Source: Liopterus haemorrhoidalis
Lineage: Eukaryota; Arthropoda; Insecta; Coleoptera; Dytiscidae
Direction: 5' to 3'
Length of the DNA stretch: 64,000 nucleotides
Assembly: GCA_963971575.1 (NCBI GenBank)
Contig: OZ020611.1
Coordinates: 241,266,654 to 241,330,653, forward strand
A program made the position numbers and the translations under genes. The notes below the pieces were generated by a model. That model saw nothing but the letters and a program-made list of their open reading frames with translations, was not told where the DNA came from and did no database searches. Position 1 is the first letter of the stretch; the number at the start of each line of letters is the position of its first letter. Of this stretch, positions 54,755 to 64,000 are shown one piece after another.

Positions 54755-55584
54755 GTCTAAATAATAATAAAACATCGTTGAATATAACCGACCTTAACGA
54801 TAAAGTTATGCAGTTAATAGTCGGTTTTGATGCCTTAAATAATAAAGAAGAGACATTGCTTAAATCTGTCGAATATACAAGTGCAAGTTTTGATAGTTTT
54901 AATACAAAAATTGCTGATTTTACTGCTGCCTTGCAAAAAATTGAAACGATGGAGAGGAGAATTAATCTTCTAGGAAAGGATAATGCTGATCTTCGCCATC
55001 ATTTGGAAGATATGCAACAATAGTCGAAAAGAAACAATATTGAAATTTCCTGTGTCCCTGAAGAACGAGGTGAAAATATAGTTGAAGTTGTGCAAAAAGT
55101 CGGAAATATAGTTGGAGTGAAATGTGATATATCTCATATTGATGCATGCCATCGTAATCCTAATCGTGACAAGAATCGTGTTAAGTTGATTATTGTAAAA
55201 TTCAACTCTTGACTTATTAAACAAAATTTCGTAGCAGCTGCTAAAGTTAGAAAACAGGAGTTAGCTACATCAAACATGGGATACACATCAGCCCCCAATA
55301 AACTGATTTATGTTTGTGATCATTTGACGCCCAAAAATAAAGAACTGTTCACTCAAAACAATAAAGCTTTACGGGAAATTTTTTTAAAATACGTTTTGGT
55401 AAGTTATTGTTAAATTCTAATAAGAAAACATGAAAACTCAAAGATTATTGCTATTCATAATGAGTCATTTTTAAACTCTTTAATTTAAAATTATATTTTT
55501 CACTAGCATTTCTTAAAACACTATTTGTATTAAAATGGATCCGTTCCTAATATGTTACTATGGCAATTTGTCTATAAGTTTTCC

Positions 55585-56615
55585 ATTTTTAGGGTTTTGT
55601 AGGTATGACCAAAATACTCTTATACCGTCATTTTGTCGTCTGTCTGTCTGTCTGTCTGTCTGTTCGGTAAAAATTGTAGCCAAACGGCTAAACCTAGAGA
55701 GTTGAAATTTGGCACGCTTGTACAACTCTTTGACCCGCACAGAGGAAAAATACTAAAACATATCCCTCTAAAAATATAAACAAATATGTGCTCATCGAAA
55801 AAAAAAATATTTTTTTATATTTCTGTGTAGGGTATCAAATGAAAGCCCTTGGTACGTGGATTAACGATCAAATTTTTATTTTTGCAAAATAAATTATTTA
55901 GAAGTAATTTTTGCCAAAATTGTGCAAAAAAAAATTTGTCCAACACCCTGAGCCCAGATGGTTTGAACTAAAAATCTGAAAAAATTCTGAGTAATGTACA
56001 TTTGTGTGAACCGGAATAGTACAACAGGAATTTTTGATCAGATTACGTTTTTGGAAAAAAACGCATTTTTTGTGATTTTTTGTTAATAATGTACACAAGT
56101 TATAGCTTTGTAACACGCTGCACTGGAACGTGTATGCTGGTGTAATGGTTTTGACGCTGGCTTTTCACCCAAGTAACTCGATCCGAGAGGGATCGAACAC
56201 TGCGAGACAATATTATTTTTTGTTTTTTTTTTTTAAATTTTTATATTTAAAATTATTTTTTCAAAATTCTAGTTATATTTTGGCAAATGTTGCATTTAAT
56301 TTTTAAAAGCGTAAATTTAATAACCAGTGGAAATTGTTTAAATTATAATTTAATTCTGTTTCAATGTGCACGAAATCAGAGGGGTGGAACTTATAACAAC
56401 CAATGGAAGCCATAGGCGCAATTATTAAAATTCTTAATGAACCTTTCTATATATAAAAAAAAAAAAAAAATACTGCACATATTTAGAAACCTAAATAATG
56501 GTATTAGGCGTTCGAATTAAAATTAACAAAAAAAATATTTTAATATAAAATTTGTTTTGGCATCCCAAATAATCATCATTGACTTACTAAATACCTGCAA
56601 AACCCTGAAATGTTT
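55585..56615 (+). mobile_element. TIR element family A, copy 3
   Basis: It starts TTTTTAGGGTTTTGTAGGTATGACC and ends ACTAAATACCTGCAAAACCCTG. It has (TCTG)5 near 55640-55662, then GCCAAACGGCTAAACCTAGA, GAGGAAAAATACTAAAACAT and GGTATCAAATGAAAGCCC. The tRNA-like module is near 56130-56210 and an AAAA-rich tract near 56458. It is the best-preserved copy and lies at the ORF1/ORF2 border of a LINE. Confidence 0.78.
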
Positions 56616-56936
56616 GAAAATTCACACTTCACATTAATTTTTTATGAAATATCTGTTTTTCGCGGAATATTTTAATAGTTGACAGGAAATTTATTTTCTT
56701 TAAGGGTACATTGTTTTCAATCACTGAATAAATAATATTATAAGATATGTTAATACAAGAGTTAATATCTCGTCTCTCAAACAACGAGTTCCACTTATGT
56801 AACATAATAGTATAATTTAATAAACCAAAATCACATATAGACTAATTTCTTTTTGAATAGTTTGAGTTAGATAATTTTATTTTACCATCTAGATTATATC
56901 TTATGTGGATTGGCTTGTGATGTGAATCTTCCCATA

Positions 56937-57395
56937 TCAGTGGAGCATCACATGATTCAACCAGTAATCCATTATTATTACATAACAATAGGTCCAATAA
57001 TCTATTATTTTTGTTACAAACATTATTAAGTTGATTAAGATTTGATAAAATAAATAAATAAATATGTTTAAGAAATCAAAAAATAATAGAGACTTTTTAT
57101 CTGATATTGTTACACTTGGAAGTAAAGTGGGTAATGCATATTGTTTTATCCAGTTAATATTTGGCAAATTTAAATCACCAATAATTAAGAATTTATCATT
57201 ACAATTATCATTCATTAGAGTTATAATATTATCATAGAATTGGGTTAAATATTCCAAGCTTAAATAACTTGGTAGGTATATACAACATACATGAATTTTT
57301 GAATCATTATCAGCGTTAGAGATATCCAGATCTTCTGGTATTGATGAATGGAAAATTAAAATCATAATCCTTTTTCATATTCACAGGAACTGTTA
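56937..57395 (-). pseudogene. LINE endonuclease fragment
   Basis: Minus-strand frames read NMKKDYDFN, then after a frameshift FHSSIPEDLDIS, KIHVCCIYLPSYLSLEYLTQF and KFLIIGDLNLPNINWI. The GDLNLPxIxW motif is the fourth core motif of the apurinic-type endonuclease of non-LTR retrotransposons. The fragment breaks off before the final catalytic SDH motif. Its upstream end lies about 30 bases from the stop codon of the NB-ARC gene, on the same strand. Bases 56616-56936 contain no recognisable gene. Confidence 0.8.
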
Positions 57396-57425
57396 ATCAC
57401 CACAGAGCTCGTTAGAGTGAGAAAG

Positions 57426-59294
57426 TTAGGAAGAAATCTTCTGTTGCTTCAATCTTTTTCTCTGTGCATATAGCGTGTTTCTTCTCCTTTTTCTTTTTCT
57501 TCTTTTATTTGTGTCCTCCGATAATATGTTTGGAGATGTTTTCCTCTTCATTATTTGTACACATTTTAAATGTCCATTTTGTTGTGCTTCTTCTATAGGT
57601 GTATTACCATTTTGATTTTTACTTGTAATGTCTGCATCAAGGTCCACTAGTATTTTGACACAGTCGGTATGTCCCCATTGCGCTGCTATATGCAGTGCTG
57701 TTTCACCTGACCTTGTGGTAACATTGATGTTAACATTATTATATAATAATTCTTTGAGAAACGGTACATTGTTCCCAGTTGCAGCCCAGTGCAAACTGTT
57801 CACTATACCATTACCAGGAGCTCCTTTGTTTAGTAACATACGTACAAATTTATATCTTTTTACTTCGTCTGCAATGTTCAGGAGGTCTGCACCTTCATTA
57901 GTTTTTATAGTATATATCTTCGATTTTTCTGATTGAATATCTCTAATCAGCATTAATTTTTGTTTTTCATACAGCTCTTGTAACGATATCATCTTGTCTT
58001 TCAATTCTTCTTTGTATATTTTCATACTGGAAAATATTTGCCGAGCTCCGAGATATGCAGCAAAATGGTACAAAGTAATTTCGTTAATGTTTATATCTTT
58101 ATTTTTGTTCTTTAATAATTTCATTATTATACTACGTAATTCAGATGATTTTGATAAACTAGTGCATACTTTATAAAACCATTTAATTTTCATAAAAGGT
58201 AATACAAAATTTTTATGCATGCCAAATTCATTTCTCTGGATTATTTGTTTTGTTGTATTAATTAAATATTTTCTTTTATATTTTTCACGATTTATCTCTA
58301 GTTTTCTATAAGTCTGCTGTATGAATCTATGTATTTTCAAAATATATTTTCCACAAGCATTTCTGGTACATTCGCAAATTGAATACCTTGTTAAAATACT
58401 AATTATATTTCCTAAAGAGTCTTTATCAATACATAATATCTCTGAAATTAAGGTTGTTTTTATATTGCTTGGGTTAAGATGTGCGATTGTGTAAAGAACA
58501 TCTAAAACTTTATCATTGAAATCGTCGTCCTCTTTCACTAGGTTGATATTAATTTTAATGGCGTGATATAGTGAATATTTGTATGGGTCATCACTATTAT
58601 AATAAGGCGTTTTTCGTTTAGCATTAAATAAAATTGAATCATATTCTTTTAAAAAATAATTAATTCTGTAGTCTGAAGTAATTACCTGGTTGTATTTGTA
58701 ATTGATGTAAGATACTGCTTGTAATAATGCAAGCGGTAAGTACTCCATTTTCTTAGCTAACTTTTTTATGTCATCAATCACTTCTTTACCTTGTAGTTTT
58801 TTGTTTAATTTAAACTGTAAAAGTTTCAAGCTGTCGTCTTTTGTAAGTTTTTGCAAACTGAAAATTTTAAAGTTTTCGAAATTCTGTTGTTTAGAAGTAA
58901 GGAGTACTTTTTTCTTATTTGTCGGAAAATAAGGTTTGACAGTAGAAAAATTGTCAACATTATCGTAAAGATACAATGTATCATAATATTTTAACTTTTT
59001 AAATATATTTTGAAGTAAATAATTTACTGGTAAGTTTTCATCTAAGTTTAAAATACTTCCCACGTTTTTAATTGATTTAATAATGGTTTCATCTGTTTTT
59101 CCATCGAAAACCACTACCTTTTTGTTTCTTTTTCTAATAAAATATTTAGCATAGTTATAGGCTAGAGTGGTTTTACCAATACCACTCATTCCAGCTATAA
59201 CTACTCTACGATGCTTGTTGATCATTTTATTTAAATCTTGCATTTCTGTTTTTCTACCGATCATCGTCACTATGTTTGTTGGAAAATTATACAA
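57426..59294 (-). CDS. NB-ARC ATPase with ankyrin repeats and basic tail (5' end probably incomplete)
   Basis: An open frame of 622 codons. The first ATG (59264) falls inside the conserved entry motif VTMIGRKTEMQDL, and frame upstream continues to an AG at 59332-59333, so a 5' exon is likely. Residue numbers count from the TTG at 59294. P-loop GMSGIGKTT (35-43), Walker B-like LYLYDNVD (107-114), sensor KKVLLTSK (128-135) and a GLPL-like YLPLAL (185-190) define the NB-ARC core. A long helical linker follows, then about three ankyrin repeats (roughly 480-585; SLHWAATGNN, ETALHIAAQWGHTDCVKIL, GNTPIEEAQQNGHLKCV). The tail RRKRKRRRN could be a nuclear signal. Proteins of this plan sense signals and oligomerise in STAND-type immunity or cell death; the role here is unknown. 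No stop in 1.9 kb implies selection or recent origin. Confidence 0.82.
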   Translation of the reverse strand: MYNFPTNIVTMIGRKTEMQDLNKMINKHRRVVIAGMSGIGKTTLAYNYAKYFIRKRNKKVVVFDGKTDETIIKSIKNVGSILNLDENLPVNYLLQNIFKKLKYYDTLYLYDNVDNFSTVKPYFPTNKKKVLLTSKQQNFENFKIFSLQKLTKDDSLKLLQFKLNKKLQGKEVIDDIKKLAKKMEYLPLALLQAVSYINYKYNQVITSDYRINYFLKEYDSILFNAKRKTPYYNSDDPYKYSLYHAIKININLVKEDDDFNDKVLDVLYTIAHLNPSNIKTTLISEILCIDKDSLGNIISILTRYSICECTRNACGKYILKIHRFIQQTYRKLEINREKYKRKYLINTTKQIIQRNEFGMHKNFVLPFMKIKWFYKVCTSLSKSSELRSIIMKLLKNKNKDININEITLYHFAAYLGARQIFSSMKIYKEELKDKMISLQELYEKQKLMLIRDIQSEKSKIYTIKTNEGADLLNIADEVKRYKFVRMLLNKGAPGNGIVNSLHWAATGNNVPFLKELLYNNVNINVTTRSGETALHIAAQWGHTDCVKILVDLDADITSKNQNGNTPIEEAQQNGHLKCVQIMKRKTSPNILSEDTNKRRKRKRRRNTLYAQRKRLKQQKISS

Positions 59295-59449
59295 CTTAAT
59301 ATTTATTCCTGGAATACGACTTGAGTTTCCTAAAACAATATTTTATGAATTAGACCTAAACCAACACCACCTGTATATAAAATTAAAAGTGATATTGAGA
59401 TGATATTGAAATTTATACAAAAATAGGGCTAAAATTAGTAAAGGCTCAA

Positions 59450-59470
59450 ATATATATATATATATATAAA
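59450..59470. repeat. TA microsatellite
   Basis: A (TA)n run of about 20 bases, upstream of the NB-ARC gene on its coding strand. No TATA promoter role can be claimed. Confidence 0.7.
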
Positions 59471-59556
59471 GTATAGGTTTCTTGACGATTGGTATATAAA
59501 TAAAACAATATTCTCTTGGTATTCGTCAGTATATTGTCAATAAAATAAAATAAAAT

Positions 59557-59584
59557 GAAACGTTTCGTGTACACATCATCAGTC
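59557..59584 (-). ncRNA. Hammerhead-like core motif (candidate only)
   Basis: On the minus strand, CTGATGA is followed by GTG-TA-CAC, which can form a 3-bp stem, and then GAAAC. This is the order CUGAUGA, stem II, GAAA of a hammerhead ribozyme catalytic core. I could not identify a convincing stem III and cleavage triplet downstream. Such motifs occur in the terminal repeats of Penelope-like retroelements, which would suit the repeat setting. Confidence 0.3.
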
Positions 59585-59599
59585 TAAAAAATAAATATA

Positions 59600-61714
59600 A
59601 TTTATTACAATATATTGAATCAATGCGTAATTATTAGAACAGAAAATTACAAAAACAAGGTACCATTCCAGAACCAGAAAATAGAGACAAAGTTGACAAT
59701 TTTTTTAAAAAATAAATGCAATTGCTTATGTCATATGTATTAATCTGACATGTAAATCCTACTACCTTAGATCTGAGACCCAATGAGCGCAGGAAGGTAA
59801 AAGTTAAGTTCCGAGACAAAGACTGGTCCTGGATGACTTGGAAGAACGTAGAGTGTAGGTTTTTCCTCATATGTTATTCCATAAGGATGTTATGTTCTGC
59901 CTTCTTTATCGATTCGCTGGCTTGTCTGTACTCCTCGTTAGACATAGGAGTACCAGCGTGTCTTGTGTTTGGCGCTAATTGAGCCAATCCGAGACAATCG
60001 CTGCTTTGCGTGCTGCCTTTTTTCTCCTAGTTTTACATTACCGGGTAGAAGCGAGGAAAATTCAAGGTAGTATATTTTACGGGAACTTGTTTGGAGCCAG
60101 CTCTACCCCCATTATAATTATAATCATAAACCCCACCTGTCTCCACTGACGCTAGTCCGACCAACTTTAGGTTGTTGTATTTGTTCCCCCCCCCCCCTAA
60201 CTTAGGAATTTAACACCCTGGTCCCCCATCCGGCCACAATAAAACCACTTAAATATAGTAATAAACCAACATACCACTTTGCTTACTGGTAACGATACAT
60301 TTTTCATAGTAGTTTTTGATCCTTGCACTTTGATTTCGAATTTTTTGTTGTTCACCAGTATTAATGAATTTTGTTTTAGTCATTTTGGTTTCAGAGTTAT
60401 CAAAATAATTTATAGTATCAGTACTCAAATAAAAATATTTATATGTATATATTTATATCTAAAAAATAGTATAAAAATCATTAAACTTTGACAAAATGTT
60501 TGCTCTATGAATGAATGATGAGTGTATGTCTGTCTGTCACCTTCCCTCATACACTAATGCCCGATTGCACTATTGCAAGAATACAAATTATCTCTTGTTC
60601 GCGGAACAAATCGCGCATTAAATTGATACCCGAAAATTCACTGATCAAGTCGAGATCAAGCCAAATTCGTACCTCCATTTTATGTTAAATATTTTGACGC
60701 ATGACATAGATCTCGTTTTGAAACATTTTTATTATCGTTTACCCTTTTTTTAATCATTTTTATACTGTAATATAAGCACAACATATTTATTGGAGGTATG
60801 GACAGGGTAATTTTTGTTTTAGTTAATAAAAAGTTACAAGTTAAAAAAAATACAACAACAAAAAAAAAATAACACAGTTTTAGAATGCATTTAATAAAAT
60901 AATGTAAAGAGAAGAAAATGTATTTAAGTATAAAATAATGGAATAAACAATCTATTAAACTACACTAATCTATAAAATAATGGAAAAAAACTAATTTAAT
61001 TTTAACTAAGCAACTGACAGGCAATACTAATCTAATACAAAATATGAAAAAATATATCTATATTAACTAAAATGTAATATTAATAACTAAAAGGAAAGAA
61101 ACAAACTAAATTATTGTAGTGTAACAAAACTAATGATAGTAAATAAATAAACTAATATTTAAACTAATAAACTAATATTTAAACTAATAACAAATATTTA
61201 AACTAATATTCAAACTAATTATGTGTAATATGGCAAGTTTACGTCGCTAACAATTTGACAGATGGAATAAAATTTTAGGTTAGAATAGTTCATTCACAAT
61301 TACTTGCCCCAGTAAAAATTATGAAATAAACGATCAACTGATTTAGCATTCAAACAATGGTGTTAAAATTTAATCTGGAATCAACGGTGATTTGTGAACA
61401 GTTGATCTAAGAATTGATCTCCATTCTTGCAACCGGGTATCAGTGTTTATTCGCTGTAATAGCCTTAACAATTGTTGCAAAACAATTGCGATTACGGCAC
61501 GAATTTGGCATTGGCATGCACTAAATTATGACACATTTAAAAATATATTATTCTCATGTCCAAACCCATATTTCAAGAACGTGTTGCTGGTTAAATCATC
61601 TCATTTTGTTAATAACTTGAGTATGTGGACAGGAGTGGCGCAGCCAGGATTTTATCTTGGGGAGGGCCGAATAAAATACAAATAAACTAATATGTAGACA
61701 TTTATTATTTATTA
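59600..61714. other. Repeat-rich spacer with no recognised gene
   Basis: Bases 59634-60250 are richer in G+C with a poly-C tract near 60187, and the minus-strand frame there has no family match I know. Bases 60830-61230 are A-rich with degenerate repeats of AACTAATATTTAAACTAATA. A GTGGCGCAGCCAGGATTTTA word near 61636 resembles a common transposon end. Confidence 0.35.
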
Positions 61715-61716
61715 TA

Positions 61717-63026
61717 CAAGGTGTCTCAAAAGAAATTTTATATTTAGTGGATCGATTAAAAAAAAAGTAAGCCGTATATAGAAAAAATGTGTATTAAGTA
61801 TTAAGATACACTTTTTGGGGATTTATTTCTTAAAAATAATATCTTCTAAATGTAGACCCTCGCGTTCTCGGCACTCATTTAATCGAACAGTAAAATTACT
61901 TATGACGTCTCGGCAGGTGGACTCAGGGATGGCTGCCATTTCGTGACGGATATTTTCTTTCAAATGCGCCAGTGAAGTCGGTTTATTGGCGTAAACTTTA
62001 GATTTAAGATAACCCCATAGGAAAAAGTCCATAGGGGTTAAATCTGGACTGCGTGGAGGCCAATTTATGTCACCTCTCCGGGAGATCAATTTGCCTGAGA
62101 AAATTTCACGAACACGTGGCAGAGACATATTGGACGTGTGTGAAGTTGCTCCGTCCTGTTGGAACCATGTTCTTTGGTTATAGCCAGGAAAGTTTTGCAG
62201 TTCAGGTACCAAGAAGTTGTCTAACATCTCCACATAACGCTCTGAATTCACTGTAACTGCACGCCCCCTTTCGTCTTCAAAAAAGTAAGTGCCGATAATT
62301 CCTCGCGCCGACATCGCAGCCCATACGGTCACTTTAGGCGAATGTAGGGGTTTCTGATGTTTGCGTTTCGGATTCGTTGCACTCCAGTAGCGGCAGTTCT
62401 GCTTATTTACGTGGCCATTAAGATGAAAATGAGTTTCATCCGAAAACAAAATGTTGGTAAACGTTAAAAATCGCTCAATCACCTGATTTACGAAATTAAG
62501 CCTCTGACTGGCATCTTGGGGCTTTAATTCTTGTACCAATTGAATTTTGTAGGGGTGCAGCTTTAGGTCTTTGTGCATAATGCGATGTAATGATGATCTA
62601 TGCACATTTAAAGCACTTGCGCGCTTCCGAATTGAAAGGTTCGGGTCGTCACGAACAGACTGATTAACATTCTCCACGTTTTCTACCGTTCTTGATGACC
62701 TAGGTCGCCCAGATTTTGATTTATCCAGCGTTGTACCAGTCTCTTCAAACTTTTTAACCCAATGTCGAATGAGAGGAATGCTTTGCGCATCATTTAAGTG
62801 GCGAAAACCTCGAATACTGCAAAATTTTCTACGCGCTACAGTCGCCGAATCACCGTTTTTGTAAAACTCTCGCACGCATAACGCGCGGTCTGCTCCCGAG
62901 AAACGCTCCATAGCGACTGGATTTCCAAGAGCCAGGCTACCGATTGACATAACCCCCGCACCCCACTGATACGTTGCGTTCACGCAGTAAGCTAAATAAA
63001 TATAAAATTTATTTTGAGACACCTTG
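61717..63026 (-). mobile_element. Full-length Tc1/mariner-superfamily transposon
   Basis: Inverted repeats of about 29 bases begin CAAGGTGTCTCAAAA on the left and end TTTTGAGACACCTTG on the right, with few mismatches. TA at 61715-61716 and 63027-63028 gives the target duplication. At 1.31 kb with one uninterrupted transposase frame it is the only complete-looking transposon in the window and could be recently active. Confidence 0.93.
61823..63022 (-). CDS. Tc1/mariner-superfamily transposase (DD41D spacing), intact
   Basis: The open frame is 399 codons, running almost into the terminal repeat at 63022. A more likely start is a downstream ATG (for example at MERFSGADRALCVREFY, about residue 38), giving about 362 residues. 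The N-terminal helix-turn-helix region has LIRHWVKKFEETG and the GRPRSSRT hook, then SIRKRASALNVHRSSLHRIM. Catalytic residues are D in NILFSDETHFHLNGHVNKQN, D in TWFQQDGATSH and D in SPDLTPMDFFLWGYLKSKVY. By my count 41 residues separate the last two, the spacing of rosa-type elements. It cuts and pastes its own element at TA sites. Confidence 0.92.
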   Translation of the reverse strand: MSQNKFYIYLAYCVNATYQWGAGVMSIGSLALGNPVAMERFSGADRALCVREFYKNGDSATVARRKFCSIRGFRHLNDAQSIPLIRHWVKKFEETGTTLDKSKSGRPRSSRTVENVENVNQSVRDDPNLSIRKRASALNVHRSSLHRIMHKDLKLHPYKIQLVQELKPQDASQRLNFVNQVIERFLTFTNILFSDETHFHLNGHVNKQNCRYWSATNPKRKHQKPLHSPKVTVWAAMSARGIIGTYFFEDERGRAVTVNSERYVEMLDNFLVPELQNFPGYNQRTWFQQDGATSHTSNMSLPRVREIFSGKLISRRGDINWPPRSPDLTPMDFFLWGYLKSKVYANKPTSLAHLKENIRHEMAAIPESTCRDVISNFTVRLNECREREGLHLEDIIFKK

Positions 63027-63049
63027 TATTATGTTTCAAAAAACGCATG

Positions 63050-63245
63050 CATTTTTTCAACTGTTCCAAAACATTTACTGACATCACGTATTGTCGAAGA
63101 TTTAGACAGTGCTAGAATTAGGGAATGAGCTACACAATGTTAGTAGCAATAGGGTGTCTTTGTCGTAAGCCTGAACTCCTTCTACTTCACCAGTATTAAC
63201 TGGGGCTCCATCGCATCCTTGTACTCTTAGATTATTGACAACGAG
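63050..63245 (-). pseudogene. hAT/ZMYM1-like transposase scrap
   Basis: Minus-strand frames read NNLRVQGCDGAPVNTGEVEG, VQAYDKDTLLLLTLCSSFPN and, after stops, IFDNT and MFWNS. The GxxYDGAxxMxG pattern is typical of the RNase-H fold of hAT relatives encoded as ZMYM1/DUF4371-type proteins. The DD41D transposon sits next to it and may have inserted into it. Bases 63246-63529 contain nothing recognised. Confidence 0.5.
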
Positions 63246-63529
63246 TAAAAATCAGTGAGAAACTAACCTCGAGCAGTACATTTACAATTTTTACCTTTTA
63301 ACTTGAAAAATGTACCCTGTCTGGCCTGCCCTGGTAAGCAGATGTTTGTACCTAATTTTGCGTTTATATTTAATTCCACAAGCAAGCACATGAAAATGTA
63401 ATGCTGTAATGGCTTATACTGCGGCTGGCCTCGATAAGGCCGTGGACATCGCACATCGACCAATATGTGTAAATAATCACATTTATCTATAAAAAAAAGA
63501 CCGATTTTAACAGCACGATTTTCTTCAAA

Positions 63530-64000
63530 ACTACTCTTTTTACTATATTTCTACTATTTCTATTCTATTTCACGTTTGAGGTGTCGTTTTAAAATTACAT
63601 TCTAAAGGTTGAAACGAATCCCACTTTATCTTACCTGAATTGAGTAATTAGTAGGTTTATTTTGCAATATTTTGTGGTAAATAATTGCACTACAAGTGAC
63701 TGCTGAACATTTGACTGGGCGAATGTTTTAGTCGATGTGTCAAAGGGAAAAAAGGATTAACGCCCCCCTTCATATAATTCGTTGAAGCATATTTGGAATG
63801 TGATGTATTTTCACTTGACCAATAATTATATCGCTTTTTCAAGAGTATAAAATTTTGTGTATTTATTGAAAAATGTGTATTTATACGGAAAAAAATATGT
63901 CAATATTGTTTACAACGTAATTTTAAATTAAATTACTGTTGCGGTTAACAAATTTTATCTTAAACTTCCCGAGCTGCGCTGGGTAATCTGCGCCGGGTAA
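63530..64000 (-). repeat. Dispersed repeat, copy 2 (inverse of 50780-51560)
   Basis: Reverse-complement relative of the repeat at 50780-51560, sharing CTGCTGAACATTTGACTGGG, GAATGTTTTAGTCGATGTGT and CATATAATTCGTTG. It ends at the window edge in CCCGAGCTGCGCTGGGTAAT. Confidence 0.75.

Larger units (their letters stand above)
52600..55480 (+). pseudogene. LINE ORF1-type gene, interrupted by nested hAT elements
   Basis: With the insertions at 52645-53777 and 53922-54754 set aside, the frame runs LCKSSTVNWNNLGLKCNGSYQ, KKFHAKCVVGIPSA and GISWRCGDCLKNNNK, a PHD-like cysteine-histidine finger. Then come LNDKVMQLIVGFDALNNKEE and a coiled coil to about 55020. After a stop, NNIEISCVPEERGENIVEVV, DACHRNPNRDKNRVKLIIVKF and NKALREIF form the RNA-binding part typical of jockey/CR1-like ORF1 proteins. 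An ATG near 55535 may begin ORF2, but family-A DNA interrupts it at 55585. Confidence 0.8.

Noticed and set aside
57628..57936. Plus-strand frame within the NB-ARC gene
   Set aside because: Complement of the ankyrin region.
60180..60205. Poly-C tracts here and near 24752, 36548 and 50733
   Set aside because: Simple homopolymer runs without further structure; length may partly reflect assembly error.
62053..62256. Plus-strand frame within the DD41D transposase
   Set aside because: Antisense shadow of the transposase.

Overview
This is a stretch of AT-rich, intron-containing animal nuclear DNA, almost certainly from an insect. The evidence is two Rebers-Riddiford RR-2 cuticular protein genes, long introns with canonical GT/AG borders, arthropod-style TATA plus TCAGT promoter elements, short TTAGG runs, and a very dense load of Tc1/mariner, hAT, piggyBac, PIF/Harbinger and LINE remnants. 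I cannot assign an order from the sequence alone.

Host genes. (1) The last coding exon of an RR-2 cuticular protein is at 3337-3585 (+); its signal-peptide exons are not in the window. (2) A complete three-exon RR-2 cuticular protein gene lies at 24187-29137 (+). A TATA box and initiator precede it and all introns are phase 0. (3) A four-exon TRABD (TraB-domain) orthologue lies at 32022-41930 (+), 364 aa, with introns full of transposons and a solo LTR. (4) An open reading frame at 57426-59294 (-) encodes an NB-ARC ATPase followed by ankyrin repeats and a basic tail. It has no ATG ahead of its nucleotide-binding core, so a 5' exon is probably missing. It is the most unusual gene here.

Mobile DNA by region. 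0-3 kb: tRNA-derived SINE end, two hAT-type MITEs with 8-bp duplications, and a repeat-family ORF. 4.7-12.1 kb: a THAP-domain relic, LINE tails, a mariner relic and a Tc1-like element with ~100-bp inverted repeats inside a LINE 3' region. 12.2-13.4 kb: piggyBac relic with a minisatellite. 15.4-18.1 kb: a mariner split by a 1.4-kb hAT. 18.9-20.1 kb: another mariner split by a foldback-like element carrying TTAGG. 21.4-22.2 kb: hAT relic. 22.5-23.7, 29.5-30.6 and 55.6-56.6 kb: three copies of a TIR-bounded family containing a tRNA-like module. 32.6-41.6 kb (TRABD introns): MITEs, a near-perfect hairpin, a hAT with another MITE inside, a ~125-bp tandem repeat broken by two MITEs, and a solo LTR. 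42.4-46.7 kb: hAT MITEs and a Tc1-like element holding a Harbinger relic, a small MITE and a SINE. 47.5-49.2 kb: a LINE joined in frame to a mariner. 51.6-55.5 kb: piggyBac relic, then a LINE ORF1 interrupted by hAT elements. 56.9-57.4 kb: LINE endonuclease piece abutting the NB-ARC gene. 61.7-63.0 kb: a full-length Tc1/mariner-superfamily transposon with an intact 399-codon transposase and DD41D spacing.

The host genes show no operon-like relation. The two cuticle genes probably belong to one local cluster pulled apart by about 20 kb of insertions. Many insertions carry intact target-site duplications, so their order can be read. No CRISPR, rRNA gene or free-standing functional tRNA was found.
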